Source: Rhodobiaceae bacterium UBA7804 (GTDB lineage Bacteria; Pseudomonadota; Alphaproteobacteria; Parvibaculales; Parvibaculaceae). From it: a stretch of DNA of 64,000 nt. The stretch spans positions 65,220 through 129,219 of the forward strand of contig DLCG01000019.1 of assembly GCA_002480495.1 (NCBI GenBank), read 5' to 3'. A program made the position numbers and the translations under genes. Positions 1 to 8,424 of the stretch are shown here, piece after piece. Each line of letters begins with the position of its first letter. Positions within the stretch are counted from its first letter, which is position 1. Below the pieces are notes generated by a model, which was not told the DNA's origin, ran no database searches, and saw only the letters and a list, made by a program, of their open reading frames with translations.

Positions 1-1
1 C

Positions 2-832
2 TGGGTGAGCGGGATTCAGCTCAACAAGCAGTTCGCCTATTACAAGATCATCTTCGACGGGTCGGTGTCCGGCCTCTCGGAGTCGGGCGCGGTGCAATAT
101 AACGGCCTGCCCGTCGGCAAGGTGACCGACCTCTATCTGATGGAGAACAATCCGAACAAGGTCATCGCCATCATCGAGATCGACGCGCGCACGCCGGTCA
201 AGGAAGACTCCGTCGCCCAGCTCGAACTTTCCGGTCTCACCGGCGTCGCCTTCATCCAGATCACGGGCGGCAGCGAGAAGTCGAAGCCTCTCGTCGCGAA
301 GGAAGGGCAGGATTATCCCGTCATCCGCGCGGCGTCCTCCTCGCTTCAGGACCTCCTGAAGAGCGGCCCGGAAACGCTGCAAAGCGCGAACGAACTCATG
401 AAGGAGCTGAACAAGCTCGTCGTGGATAACCAGAAATCGGTCAACGAAGCGCTTGCCAATCTCGCGATCATGTCGGAAGCGCTGGCGGGCAGTTCGGACG
501 ACGTCACCGTCGCCATCGACCAGCTGGCGCAGGCCTCGCGGCACCTGAACAGCATCAGCCGCAGCGCGGACGGGCTGATGAAGGAAGACGTGAAGCATTT
601 CATCACCGATGCGCGCGAGGCCGCGCGCGCCTATCGCGAGGTCGCGGAGGAGCTCGACGCAATCCTGAAACAGAGCGGGCCGGGCATCGGCGCGGGGCTC
701 TCGCAATTGCCGCAGCTCGTCGCCGATACGCGCTCGCTCGTTTCCTCGCTCGACCGGCTCGCGTCGCGCGCGGAAGACGATCCGGCGCGCTTCTTCGTCG
801 GCAATAACGTGCCGGAGGTGGAAGCCAAATGA
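2..832 (+). CDS. MlaD/MCE-domain lipid transport protein (5' truncated)
   Basis: The reading frame is open from the left edge of the window, so the start and the expected N-terminal membrane anchor lie outside. The visible part begins in the MCE domain: a GSVSGLSESGAVQYNGLPVG segment followed by KVTDLYL matches the core of MlaD-like substrate-binding subunits of ABC lipid transporters. A long alpha-helical region rich in Leu/Ala/Gln follows (about residues 105-250), as in MCE proteins that form periplasmic needles or hexamers. It overlaps the next gene by 4 nt (ATGA), so the two are one operon; MlaE and MlaF partners are expected upstream. Substrate (phospholipid or other lipid) is inferred from the family only. 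Confidence 0.88.
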   Translation, partial: WVSGIQLNKQFAYYKIIFDGSVSGLSESGAVQYNGLPVGKVTDLYLMENNPNKVIAIIEIDARTPVKEDSVAQLELSGLTGVAFIQITGGSEKSKPLVAKEGQDYPVIRAASSSLQDLLKSGPETLQSANELMKELNKLVVDNQKSVNEALANLAIMSEALAGSSDDVTVAIDQLAQASRHLNSISRSADGLMKEDVKHFITDAREAARAYREVAEELDAILKQSGPGIGAGLSQLPQLVADTRSLVSSLDRLASRAEDDPARFFVGNNVPEVEAK

Positions 833-1506
833 GGAAAGACAGCATGACCTGCATCTTGTCGCGCACCCGGCGCTTCCTTCTCGCGGCCTTCGCGGCGCTG
901 CCGCTCGGCGCCTGCGCGCTTGCCGATGTCGCGAGCGGTCCCGCGCCCTCGCTCTATGTTCTCACAGCGCCTCACGTCGCGATGGAGGGCGGCAGGCCGT
1001 CCGGTGCGCAGCTCGTCGTCGAGGAATTCTCGGCGCCCGCCGCCGTCGATACGGCGCGCATCGTCTACAAGGCCGCGCCCAACGAGATCGCCTATTACGC
1101 GGGCGCGCGCTGGGCGGACCGTGCGCCGCGCATGATCGGTGCGCTCGCCGTCGAAACGCTTACCGACACGGGCCGCTTCCCCGCGGTCACGGGGCCGGGC
1201 GCGCAGGCGCGGATGGATCTCGTGCTTTCCGGCGATATCCGCGCATTCGAGGCCTATCGGGAAGAGGGTGCCGGGCTCGGTGCCGGTGCGACGAAGGTGA
1301 GGGTCTCGCTCTTCGCGCGTCTCGTGCGGATGCGCGACCGCGCCATCGTCTCCTCGCGGGAATTCACGGCCGAGGCTTCTGCGGGCAGCGGCATGGACGC
1401 GATCGTCGCCGGCTATGATGCCGCACTGGACGAGGTTCTCGCCTCGCTCGCCCTATGGACATATGAGCAGTCGCTCCTCGCCATGCCGGAAGAGGCGGGA
1501 AGCTAA
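829..1506 (+). CDS. ABC-type transport auxiliary lipoprotein (PqiC/ABC_trans_aux-like)
   Basis: A 225-residue protein with a lipoprotein signal: basic N-terminus, hydrophobic stretch and lipobox L-G-A-C with Cys at residue 29. The mature part (SLYVLTAP... and VVEEFSAP...) has the layout of the ABC_trans_aux family, outer-membrane or periplasmic lipoproteins that accompany MCE transporters. The annotated start overlaps the MlaD stop; an in-frame ATG at 844 is an alternative and would shorten the signal peptide by five residues. It is the last gene of the operon; after it come about 100 bp of repeat-containing DNA. Confidence 0.82.
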   Translation: MRKDSMTCILSRTRRFLLAAFAALPLGACALADVASGPAPSLYVLTAPHVAMEGGRPSGAQLVVEEFSAPAAVDTARIVYKAAPNEIAYYAGARWADRAPRMIGALAVETLTDTGRFPAVTGPGAQARMDLVLSGDIRAFEAYREEGAGLGAGATKVRVSLFARLVRMRDRAIVSSREFTAEASAGSGMDAIVAGYDAALDEVLASLALWTYEQSLLAMPEEAGS

Positions 1507-1538
1507 AGAGGTTTAGCAGCCTCGCCTCAAACAAACAT

Positions 1539-1593
1539 GTCATCCCGGCGCGGCATTCGCGATGAAGACCACCCGCCCACAGGGGGAGGGTGG
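1539..1593. repeat. Dispersed palindromic repeat, degenerate copy
   Basis: A GTCATCCCGGCG start (1539-1550) followed by the palindrome CCACCCGCCC-ACAG-GGGGAGGGTGG (1569-1593). Both motifs recur elsewhere in the window (4639, 4757, 4867, 6123, 24881). It lies between two convergent genes and could also act as a terminator hairpin. Confidence 0.6.
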
Positions 1594-1610
1594 AAAGGCG
1601 AGCCTTTCGC

Positions 1611-3848
1611 CTAGCCCAGCTTCCCCGTCGCCTGGCCGAGCATGAGATAGACCTTGCCCGTGTCCGAGGTGAGGTAGGTATTCACGAGAATGTTGTCGCG
1701 GTCGCGCGTCGTCGCCGCGCCGAGCAGTTCCTCGAACTGCGCGATGAAGCGGTCGACATGGGCGCGGAACTCGCCGTCCTTGCGATATTTCTGCGCGATG
1801 CGGTCATGGAGTTCGCGCCCCGCCATGTTGTAGAGGCGGCGCGTGAAGACATTGCGCTCGCCCGCCTGATAACGCTGCCAGAGATCCGGCGGCGGGCTCT
1901 GTTCGAGCGCGCGGTCGAGGTCGATGGCGAGCGCCTGCAGCGTCTCGATGACGTGGAGCGAGGCGCGCTGGAAGTCGCCGCCGTCTCCCTGCTGTCCGGC
2001 ATGGGCGTGGCCGCCCTGGCGTTCGGCCGCCGCCAGCAGGTCCGACATGCCCCAGCGGCGCTGTTCGCCGCCCGCGCGCTGGATTTCCGGCAGCGGCGCC
2101 ATATGCGGCGGAAAGCGCCGCTCGGGGATCATCGGATGCGATTGCGGCGAGGAGCGGTCGAGCGTGCGCGCATGGCGCACCACGATTTCGGCGATGGTCG
2201 CCAGCGCCGAGACCTGTTCCTCCAGAACGTCCTTCAGCGCCCTCGCGCTTTCCGCCGCTTCGCCCGGCAGTTCCTCCATGCGCGCGGCAAGTTCGTCCGT
2301 CGCCTCGTGCAGCGCACGGCCCGCCTCGCGCGCGGTGCCGCCAAGGCCGATCATTGCGGCGTTGAAGCGTTCGGCCGCCCTGTCGCCGTCGGTCGAGGCG
2401 CGCTCGACCACGCCGCGCAGTTCCTCCGTCTTCGTGCCGACCTTCTCGGTCATCGTTTCCGCCGCCTGGATCACGTCGCGCGACAGCGCGGCGGTCGCGG
2501 CGGTGAGCTTTTCCGTGGTCGCGGAGATCGCTTCCGTCGCCGCGCGCGACACGTCGTTCGACAATGCGCCGGAAGCGGCCTTGAGTTCGTCGACGGTCGC
2601 GCCGATGGCGCGTGTCGCCGCGCCTGCCGAGCGGCTCACCGAGGTGGAAACATCCGCCGCCTCGTCCGCGCCGCGGCGGATTTCCTCCGCGATGCTTTCG
2701 CGCAGCGCCGCCGCGCGGGCCGCCGCCGCTTCGAAGATCGTGTCGAGCCCGGCGCTCAGGCTCTGCACCGCGCGGCTGATCTCCGCCGTGTGGCGGGCGA
2801 GCGCCTTGTCGGCCGCGCTCATGTTGTCGCGATGCGCCTCGAATACGGTTTCGAGCCGCTTGTGCTCCTCTTCGAGGCGCCCGGCCGCCTCCGAGATCAC
2901 CTCGCGCTGTATCTCGTAGCGCTTGCCGATCTCGTCCGCCTTGGAAAGCGCGGTCTCCGCCACGACTTCGAGACGCGATGTCTGCCGGTCGAGCATGGCC
3001 GAGGTCTGGTCCGCGCCCGCGCGCGCCGCCTCGCCGATGCGGCTCAGCGCTTCCGTCTGCTCCGCGATGCGCTTGCCCGCGGCGTCGAGGTCGTCCTTCG
3101 CCTGTCCCGTGATCCCGCGCACGGCGTCCACCTGCTCGCGGATCGAGCGGGCGATCGTGTCGTTCTCCTCGCCCAGCGTGCGGCTGATTTCCTCCAGGCT
3201 CTGCCTGTGGCGCGCGAGGAGGTCCTCCATCGTCCGTGTGCGGAATTCCGCGCGGCCCGAGCCGCGGTCGATTTCTTCCACTTCGCGCTCGATGAGTTCC
3301 TTGAGTTCGGCGGCCTGCTTCAGCGCCGCGTCGAGCCCCTCGCGCATCGCGTCGAGCTCGCGCCTCACGGCGGATGAAATCGTCGCAATCTGGTCGGTCG
3401 CGAAATCTTCCGGGTCGGACAGGCGGATCGCCGTACGCGCCAGCGCCTCCGACATGAGTTTCATTTCCTGGCCCCGCCAAATCGTCCAGGCGAGCATCCA
3501 GATAAGAAGGATGGGGCCTGTCGCCGCGGCCGCGGCGAGCCCCGTCTCGAATTCGCCAAGGGTGCGGATGCCGTCGAGGCCGTAGCGCCCCCACAGGAAG
3601 GCGGCCACGGCGCCCGCCCATGCGAGGCTCGCCAGTGCCGCCGTCACGGGAATGCCCTTGCCGGGCTTCCTCGCGATCATGCGGTAGAGCGCGCCGCCTG
3701 CCTTGCTGTCCTCGTTCGCCGCGCGGACGGGTGCGTTCTTCTCGGTGCCCGTCTTCTGGGCGGAGGTCCCTTCGGCGGCTTCCTCGGGCGTCCCGGAAGG
3801 GGACGCCAGATCCTTGTTTTTCATGGGATTTCCCGGCATCTGCGGCAT
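1611..3848 (-). CDS. Large two-TM coiled-coil protein, TipN-like (putative)
   Basis: A 745-residue protein with a charged cytoplasmic N-terminus, two hydrophobic segments (about 66-88 and 102-124), then roughly 400 residues of heptad-rich coiled coil (many Ala/Glu/Arg, repeated LSxDVxxAAET units). A compact C-terminal domain (about 590-745) contains LWQRYQAGERNVFTRRLY. This topology, two N-terminal TM helices plus a very long coiled coil, is that of the Caulobacter pole organiser TipN. I cannot align it, so the assignment is by architecture only. An in-frame ATG at 3824 is an alternative start; neither has a strong ribosome-binding site. An Hpt gene and a possible CtrA site lie just upstream, which would suit a cell-polarity protein. 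Confidence 0.5.
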   Translation of the reverse strand: MPQMPGNPMKNKDLASPSGTPEEAAEGTSAQKTGTEKNAPVRAANEDSKAGGALYRMIARKPGKGIPVTAALASLAWAGAVAAFLWGRYGLDGIRTLGEFETGLAAAAATGPILLIWMLAWTIWRGQEMKLMSEALARTAIRLSDPEDFATDQIATISSAVRRELDAMREGLDAALKQAAELKELIEREVEEIDRGSGRAEFRTRTMEDLLARHRQSLEEISRTLGEENDTIARSIREQVDAVRGITGQAKDDLDAAGKRIAEQTEALSRIGEAARAGADQTSAMLDRQTSRLEVVAETALSKADEIGKRYEIQREVISEAAGRLEEEHKRLETVFEAHRDNMSAADKALARHTAEISRAVQSLSAGLDTIFEAAAARAAALRESIAEEIRRGADEAADVSTSVSRSAGAATRAIGATVDELKAASGALSNDVSRAATEAISATTEKLTAATAALSRDVIQAAETMTEKVGTKTEELRGVVERASTDGDRAAERFNAAMIGLGGTAREAGRALHEATDELAARMEELPGEAAESARALKDVLEEQVSALATIAEIVVRHARTLDRSSPQSHPMIPERRFPPHMAPLPEIQRAGGEQRRWGMSDLLAAAERQGGHAHAGQQGDGGDFQRASLHVIETLQALAIDLDRALEQSPPPDLWQRYQAGERNVFTRRLYNMAGRELHDRIAQKYRKDGEFRAHVDRFIAQFEELLGAATTRDRDNILVNTYLTSDTGKVYLMLGQATGKLG

Positions 3849-4187
3849 TGCAGCCTGCCCAAGTTGCCGGTTGCGGGGGAGAGCGTCAACAGGACTCGCC
3901 CGACGTCACTCCTCCAGCGTCGGCGGCAGGCAAAGAGGGCCCCCGCGCATAGGGGGCATGCCGGGGGCAAATTGAGGGGACTAGCTGCGGGGCAGAGGGG
4001 CCCGATTGCCAAGGGTCTTCCGTGCCACGCAGGGGTGACCCTATCATTGTTAACCATAATTTCAATCACGCTTTACGCAGGGGAAATCGTGGTTTTGCCT
4101 TTCCCGGACAGGCCCTTAACCAATCGGTATGGGCTTCGCCGTTACGCTTTTCATCGAATCGGCAGCGACGATGGATGGAGCGGCGGC
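3849..4187. promoter_or_regulatory. Divergent intergenic region with possible CtrA half-consensus site
   Basis: This 339-bp gap separates the coiled-coil gene (left) from the Hpt gene (right). It contains TTAA-N7-TTCA at 4050-4064, seven of eight conserved positions of a CtrA box, and a second TTAACC at about 4110. No open frame with coding character was seen. The CtrA assignment is tentative. Confidence 0.35.
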
Positions 4188-4574
4188 ATGAAACCCACGA
4201 GCCTTGCAAAGCAGATGGAGGATGCGCCCGCGCTCCGCGAGGGTCCTTGCGGCGCCGGTCGCCCCATCGACCTCGTCCATCTCTCCAAATACACGCTTGG
4301 CAACCGTTCGCTCGAGAACGAACTGCTCGGTCTCTTCCGCACCCAGGCCGATGTCTATCTTGCACGGCTCGACGGCGCCGCCGACGACACCGAATGGAAG
4401 AACGCCGCCCACAGCCTGAAGGGCTCGGCCCGCGGGCTCGGCGCATGGGTGCTGGCCGAACTCGCCGAAGAGGCGGAGAAGACCGCGCTCGCTGCCCGCG
4501 ATGGCGTCATGGCCCGCATCCGCGAGGCGGTCCTGTCCGTCAACGCCTTCATCGACAGCTTCATGGAAGCGTGA
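4188..4574 (+). CDS. Stand-alone Hpt (histidine phosphotransfer) protein
   Basis: A 128-residue protein consisting almost only of an Hpt domain. The phosphorylatable motif is AAHSLKGSARGLGA with His75; this HxLKGxxxxxG pattern defines Hpt domains. The start at 4188 is chosen because GGAG lies 8 nt upstream and because the homology begins shortly after; a longer in-frame extension has no family support. Hpt proteins shuttle phosphate between receiver domains of hybrid kinases and response regulators. Length is close to ChpT-unrelated small Hpt proteins, and it is not ChpT itself, which has a different fold length. Its partner kinase is unknown; CckA at the other end of the window uses ChpT in known species. 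Confidence 0.85.
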   Translation: MKPTSLAKQMEDAPALREGPCGAGRPIDLVHLSKYTLGNRSLENELLGLFRTQADVYLARLDGAADDTEWKNAAHSLKGSARGLGAWVLAELAEEAEKTALAARDGVMARIREAVLSVNAFIDSFMEA

Positions 4575-4638
4575 GCGGCGGAAGCATCCCTGTTTCATCT
4601 CCCCGACCTGAATTTCCGCATCAGCCCAAACCAATAGT

Positions 4639-4662
4639 GTCATCCCGGCGAAAGCCGGGACC
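4639..4662. repeat. Dispersed palindrome GTCATCCCGGCGAAAGCCGG type
   Basis: Hairpin with arms CCCGGC/GCCGGG around a GAAA loop, preceded by GTCAT. An inverted copy is at 4757-4780 and a third copy at 6123-6147. The 4639 and 4757 copies face each other across 94 bp and could fold together as one large inverted repeat. Confidence 0.8.
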
Positions 4663-4756
4663 CATTGGTTCCCTCAGCAAGAGCGGCTTTTGTGTCGAGC
4701 TCGCTGAACGGCTGGCATTCAATCTTCGATTGCTGCGGCAAGTTGAATTGCGAGTA

Positions 4757-4780
4757 GGTCCCGGCTTTCGCCGGGATGAC
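4757..4780. repeat. Inverted copy of the CCCGGC-GAAA-GCCGGG palindrome
   Basis: Exact reverse complement of the 4639-4662 repeat, ending in ATGAC. It lies with its partner in the 343-bp non-coding stretch between the Hpt gene and the oxidoreductase gene. Confidence 0.8.
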
Positions 4781-4866
4781 ATATGAGTTTTATCTGTCTA
4801 CAGAGTATTCGTCACTACGAGAGGCGAAACACTCCACAAACTCACATTCGGCGTCTGCCATCTGGA

Positions 4867-4891
4867 CCACCCTCCCACAGGGGGAGGGTGG
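4867..4891. repeat. Palindrome CCACCCTCCC-ACAG-GGGGAGGGTGG
   Basis: A G/C palindrome located 26 bp from the end of the minus-strand oxidoreductase gene and downstream of the plus-strand Hpt gene. Related copies are at 1569, 6193, 24881 and 30087. The convergent position suits transcription termination, but there is no T-run. Confidence 0.75.
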
Positions 4892-4917
4892 CCGATGCGC
4901 GAAGGCAGCAGAATGTC

Positions 4918-6045
4918 CTACGCCCCCGCCATCTCCTTCACCCTCTCCGCAATCGCCAGCGACGCCGTCAGTCCCGGGCTCTCGATCCCGAAGAGATTGA
5001 CGAGGCCCGGCAGCCCGTGCGCGTCCGGCCCTGAAATCATGAAGTCCGCCGCCGCTTCATGCGGCGCGTTCACTTTCGGCCGCACGCCCGAATAGGCGGG
5101 CGCGAGCGCATCGTCCTTGAGGTCCGGCCAGTAGCGGCGCACCGCCGCGTAGAAGGCGCCGCCGCGTATCGGGTTCACCGCATAGTCGGGCTCGCTTCCT
5201 TCCGCCACCTCGATCCATTCGACATCCGGGCCGAAGCGCGCTTGTCCCCCCATATCGAGCGTCAGGTGCACGCCGAGCCCCGCTGCTTCCGGAACGGGAT
5301 AGATGAGACGCGAGAAGGGCGCGCGGCCCGTCAGCGAGAAGTAGTTGCCCTTGGCGAAATGCGGCACCGGCACATGCGCCGCGTCGAGCCCTTCGATCCG
5401 TTCGGCCAGTCGCGGCGCCCATAGCCCGCCCGCATTGACAATAATCCTTGTGCGGAGCGTCATCGGCTCCGCGCCCTCCATATGGACGAGGAAGGTCTCG
5501 CCCTCGCGCGTCACGCGCGTCACGTCCGAGCGGAAGGCGATCATGCCGCCCGCATCCTCGAACTCGCCCTGCAGGCTCAGCATATAGGAGTGCGCGTCCA
5601 GGATGCCGGTCGAGGGGGAGAGCAGCGCCGCTTCCGCCCGCAGTGCCGGTTCCATCGCGCGCGCTTCCGCACCCGTCAGCTCGCGCAGGTCTTCGACGCC
5701 GTTCGCTTTCGCGCGCTTCGCAATGGCTTCAAGCTCGCCAAGCTGCGTGTCCTCCGTTGCGACGATGAGCTTGCCGCATTTCCGGTAGGGCAGCTTGTGG
5801 CTTTCGAGGTAGTCGTAGAGCATCTCGCGGCCCTTTACGCAGAGCCGCGCCTTCAGGCTTCCCTTCGGATAATAGATGCCGGCATGGATCACCTCGCTGT
5901 TCCGCGCGGAGACTTCGGTGCCGATGGCGCCATGCCGTTCCAGCACCACCGTCTCGTACCCCGCGCGCGCCAGCGCCCGCGCGCAGGCGAGGCCCACCAC
6001 GCCCGCACCGATCACCACGGCATCGATTTCGCTTTCCGCCACCAC
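4918..6045 (-). CDS. FAD-dependent oxidoreductase, L-2-hydroxyglutarate oxidase (LhgO)-like
   Basis: A 375-residue DAO-fold flavoprotein. The N-terminal VVIGAGVVGLACA (Rossmann GxGxxG, about residues 10-22) and ERHGAIGTEVSARNSEVIH bind FAD. The sequence HAGIYYPKGSLKARLCVKG is characteristic of the L-2-hydroxyglutarate dehydrogenase/oxidase group. The C-terminal SGVRPK...GL.NLFGIESPGLT segment closes the FAD site. The start is GTG (6045 or 6042); an upstream ATG at 6066 is followed at once by a stop, and GGGAG lies 7 nt before the GTG. The natural substrate cannot be fixed from sequence; a 2-hydroxyacid is likely. Confidence 0.82.
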   Translation of the reverse strand: MVAESEIDAVVIGAGVVGLACARALARAGYETVVLERHGAIGTEVSARNSEVIHAGIYYPKGSLKARLCVKGREMLYDYLESHKLPYRKCGKLIVATEDTQLGELEAIAKRAKANGVEDLRELTGAEARAMEPALRAEAALLSPSTGILDAHSYMLSLQGEFEDAGGMIAFRSDVTRVTREGETFLVHMEGAEPMTLRTRIIVNAGGLWAPRLAERIEGLDAAHVPVPHFAKGNYFSLTGRAPFSRLIYPVPEAAGLGVHLTLDMGGQARFGPDVEWIEVAEGSEPDYAVNPIRGGAFYAAVRRYWPDLKDDALAPAYSGVRPKVNAPHEAAADFMISGPDAHGLPGLVNLFGIESPGLTASLAIAERVKEMAGA

Positions 6046-6122
6046 CGGCGTTCTCCCTCACGTCATGGCAAAAGCAGTGCCGGAGAAAGGAGAGGGAGGC
6101 AAGAGGGCGTCATATATAAGGT

Positions 6123-6147
6123 GTCATCCCGGCGAAAGCCGGGATCC
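6123..6147. repeat. Third copy of the CCCGGC-GAAA-GCCGGG palindrome
   Basis: Same sequence and orientation as 4639-4662, in the region upstream of the oxidoreductase gene. Confidence 0.8.
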
Positions 6148-6192
6148 ATGGGTGCCGCGCCCCTCACCCGATCCTCGCGGTCGCTCGGATCA

Positions 6193-6214
6193 CCCTCTCC
6201 CCGGAGGGGAGAGG
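6193..6214. repeat. Palindrome CCCTCTCC-CCGG-type, related to the CACCCTCCC family
   Basis: CCCTCTCCCC facing GGGGAGAGG, about 50 bp right of the previous palindrome. The pairing of the two palindrome types is also seen at 1539-1593 and in 4639-4891. Confidence 0.65.
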
Positions 6215-6679
6215 CACGTCGAAGCGGTAGAGCCGCGAGGTGGGAAGGGTGAGGGGGAGGCGCCGAAACCGGGGACAAGTTTTCGGAAAGAAACTTCTCC
6301 CCGCTTCCGGGGATAACATCGCTTTCGCTCGCCGCGACGCAACATATCCCCGTCATGCGGCCGCGAAGGGGAGGCGGCACGAAACTCCGGCCTCAAAATG
6401 CGAAGCGGGGATATCGCCGTCATTTGTAACGGTTCGATGACGTTACGATGACGGTCAAATCCGGCTTATCCCCGGCCTCGAAATCACTCAATGAAATCAA
6501 GGAGTTGGGATGGCACGAAAATCCGGGGATTGTGACAGTGGGGCGCGAAAACCCCTCATTTGTCCCCGGTCGAGCCTGTTTTTATCCCCGGCGGCCTGCC
6601 GCTTTATCCTCGCAGAAGCGCCGGCTTATCCCCGAAAGGGGCGGTGGGTTTGACGCATGAAAAACCCTCCGTCAACGGA

Positions 6680-8203
6680 TCAATAGCGTGTTGCGGGGCG
6701 GGCCACGGGCCCGTCATCCGTGAGCGAAATATGGGTCAGCGTCTGCTCGTCATGGTTCATGCGCCAGGAGAGGAGCTTCTGCGCATATTCGAGCACCAGC
6801 GGAAGATAAGCGGGGTCCGCCGCGCGGTTCACGAACTCGTCCGGGTCCTTTTCGAGGTCGAAGAAAAGCGGCGGCAGCTTCGTGAAGTGGACATATTTGT
6901 ACTTCTCGTCGCGGATCACGTTCATCGTGCATTGATGCATGGTGAGGTCGAGGCGCTTCTCCGCGCTGTCGTCGGCGGGGTCGCGGAAATCGAATTCCCA
7001 ATGCGCCTCGCTTCTCCATTTCTCCGGCGCACGGCCTTCGAGGAAAGGCCTGAGCGACGCGCCGTCGCATTGCACGGGTATTTCCGCGCCGATCAGGTCG
7101 AGCATGGTCGGCATGATGTCGACATTCTCCGTGAACAGATCGACCTCGGTTCCGCGCGCGCCGTCCGCCTCCCGCCTCGGGTCGCGGATGATGAGCGGGA
7201 TGTGGTAAGACGCATCGAAATAGCCGCATTTGCCGATCAGCCAGTGGTCACCCATCTGCTCGCCATGATCCGATGTGAAGACGATCAGCGTGTTGTCCCA
7301 GCGTCCGCTTTCCTTGAGGAATGTGAAGATGCGGCCAAGCGCTTCGTCCACTTCGGACATCAGACCGTAATAGACGGCTTTCAGCCTGCGTAGTTTTCTT
7401 TCGTTCGCCGGGGCGCGGAAGTGTTTGCGCGAGAGCTGGTGTTCGAGCCAGGGATGCTGCGCGCCTTCCGCTTCAGCGTTTTCCTTCCGCCTGAAGCCTG
7501 GCACTTCTTCCGGGTCGTACATCGCGTTGAAAGGTTCCGGCGCGACGAAGGGCGGGTGAGGGCGCAGGATCGAGAGGTGTGCGATGAAGGGTTTGTCGCT
7601 GCCTGCGATGTAGTCGATCGTGCGGTTCGTCAGGAATGTCGTGTCGTCCGCCTCCTTCGGATAGACGAGCGGGCGGGGTGCCGCCGCGCCGTCCTCATAT
7701 TCCGTACCCGGAGCGCGGTGGCCATAGGCGAAGCGGATATCGGAGGGTACCTCGTATCCTTCACCTTTCAGCCAGTCGGTCCAGGGTGTCGGCCAGGTAC
7801 CCATCATGCATACGGGGCGGATACCGGGCAGGGGTCCCTCATAGGTTCTGAGCCAGGGGCTGTCCGGGTCCTCCTCGCGCGGGTCCTGGCTCGTATCCGT
7901 GTATCCGAAGAGGACGGGATCGTAGCCGAGCTTCGCCGCTTCCTTCGCCCAGTTGGTATGACGCGCGTCGAGCGGCGTTCCGTTGGTGCCGGAGCGGTGG
8001 TTCTGCAGGTACATGCCGGTGTGGAGCGAGGCGCGCGAGGGACCGCAGGGAACGGCGTTCGCATAGTGGCGCCTGAAGAGCACGCCCTCCCTCGCCAGAG
8101 CGTCGAGGTTCGGCGTCTTTACCATTTCATGGCCGAGCGCCGAGAGGCACTCGCCGCGCCACTGGTCGGCCGTAATGAAAAGAATGTTGAGCCTGTCCGC
8201 CAT
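6680..8203 (-). CDS. Sulfatase-superfamily hydrolase, phosphonate monoester hydrolase/arylsulfatase-like
   Basis: A 507-residue alkaline-phosphatase-superfamily enzyme. The N-terminal NILFITADQWRGE provides the metal Asp. Cys53 in VPCGPSRASLHTGMY is the CxPSR motif in which Cys is converted to formylglycine, the catalytic nucleophile. Metal residues recur in FTSDHGEQMGDH. The sequence downstream of the motif (MYLQNHRS, then TPLDARHTNWAKEA) resembles the phosphonate monoester hydrolase branch more than classic arylsulfatases. No signal peptide, so it is probably cytoplasmic. It needs a formylglycine-generating enzyme, which is not in the window. The substrate, a sulfate, phosphodiester or phosphonate ester, is uncertain because these enzymes are promiscuous. 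Confidence 0.85.
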   Translation of the reverse strand: MADRLNILFITADQWRGECLSALGHEMVKTPNLDALAREGVLFRRHYANAVPCGPSRASLHTGMYLQNHRSGTNGTPLDARHTNWAKEAAKLGYDPVLFGYTDTSQDPREEDPDSPWLRTYEGPLPGIRPVCMMGTWPTPWTDWLKGEGYEVPSDIRFAYGHRAPGTEYEDGAAAPRPLVYPKEADDTTFLTNRTIDYIAGSDKPFIAHLSILRPHPPFVAPEPFNAMYDPEEVPGFRRKENAEAEGAQHPWLEHQLSRKHFRAPANERKLRRLKAVYYGLMSEVDEALGRIFTFLKESGRWDNTLIVFTSDHGEQMGDHWLIGKCGYFDASYHIPLIIRDPRREADGARGTEVDLFTENVDIMPTMLDLIGAEIPVQCDGASLRPFLEGRAPEKWRSEAHWEFDFRDPADDSAEKRLDLTMHQCTMNVIRDEKYKYVHFTKLPPLFFDLEKDPDEFVNRAADPAYLPLVLEYAQKLLSWRMNHDEQTLTHISLTDDGPVARPATRY

Positions 8204-8424
8204 TTTAGCGTCTCCCGCTTATGTCCCGGGTGAGACTATGCGATGCCGGTGACACGCCGACAACGGCTCGAATCCGGGCGCTGACGCCGCGTCCGGGCCG
8301 CTCGCAAAAGCCCCGTGCGCATTGGGGGGTTGAAAAGAAATGAGCCCTGCGTCATGTATGTGCCGGCCCGTTTCGGGTTCCGGCCTTGCCCGGCTCCTTC
8401 CACCCTCCGACCAAGAAAAGCAAG

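Larger units (their letters stand above)
6046..6679. other. 634-bp non-coding region rich in repeats and TTATCCCCG motifs
   Basis: No gene was recognised here. The left part holds a GTCATCCCGGCG palindrome (6123-6147) and a CCCTCTCC/GGAGAGG palindrome (6193-6214). The right part (6269-6634) holds at least four TTATCCCCG nonamers (6308-6316 minus; 6466-6474, 6582-6590 and 6626-6634 plus) and variants ATATCCCCG (6344-6352 plus, 6406-6414 minus) and TTGTCCCCGG (6560-6569 plus; near 6269 minus). The short open frames across it have no recognisable protein features. Confidence 0.7.

Noticed and set aside
1590..3377. A 595-codon plus-strand open frame opposite the coiled-coil gene
   Set aside because: Arg/Ala-rich translation without domains, exactly antisense to a gene with coiled-coil character; typical of high-GC shadow frames.
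6269..6634. Replication origin with DnaA boxes
   Set aside because: The TTATCCCCG words differ from TTATCCACA at two positions; no dnaA, hemE or parAB gene and no AT-rich unwinding region nearby.
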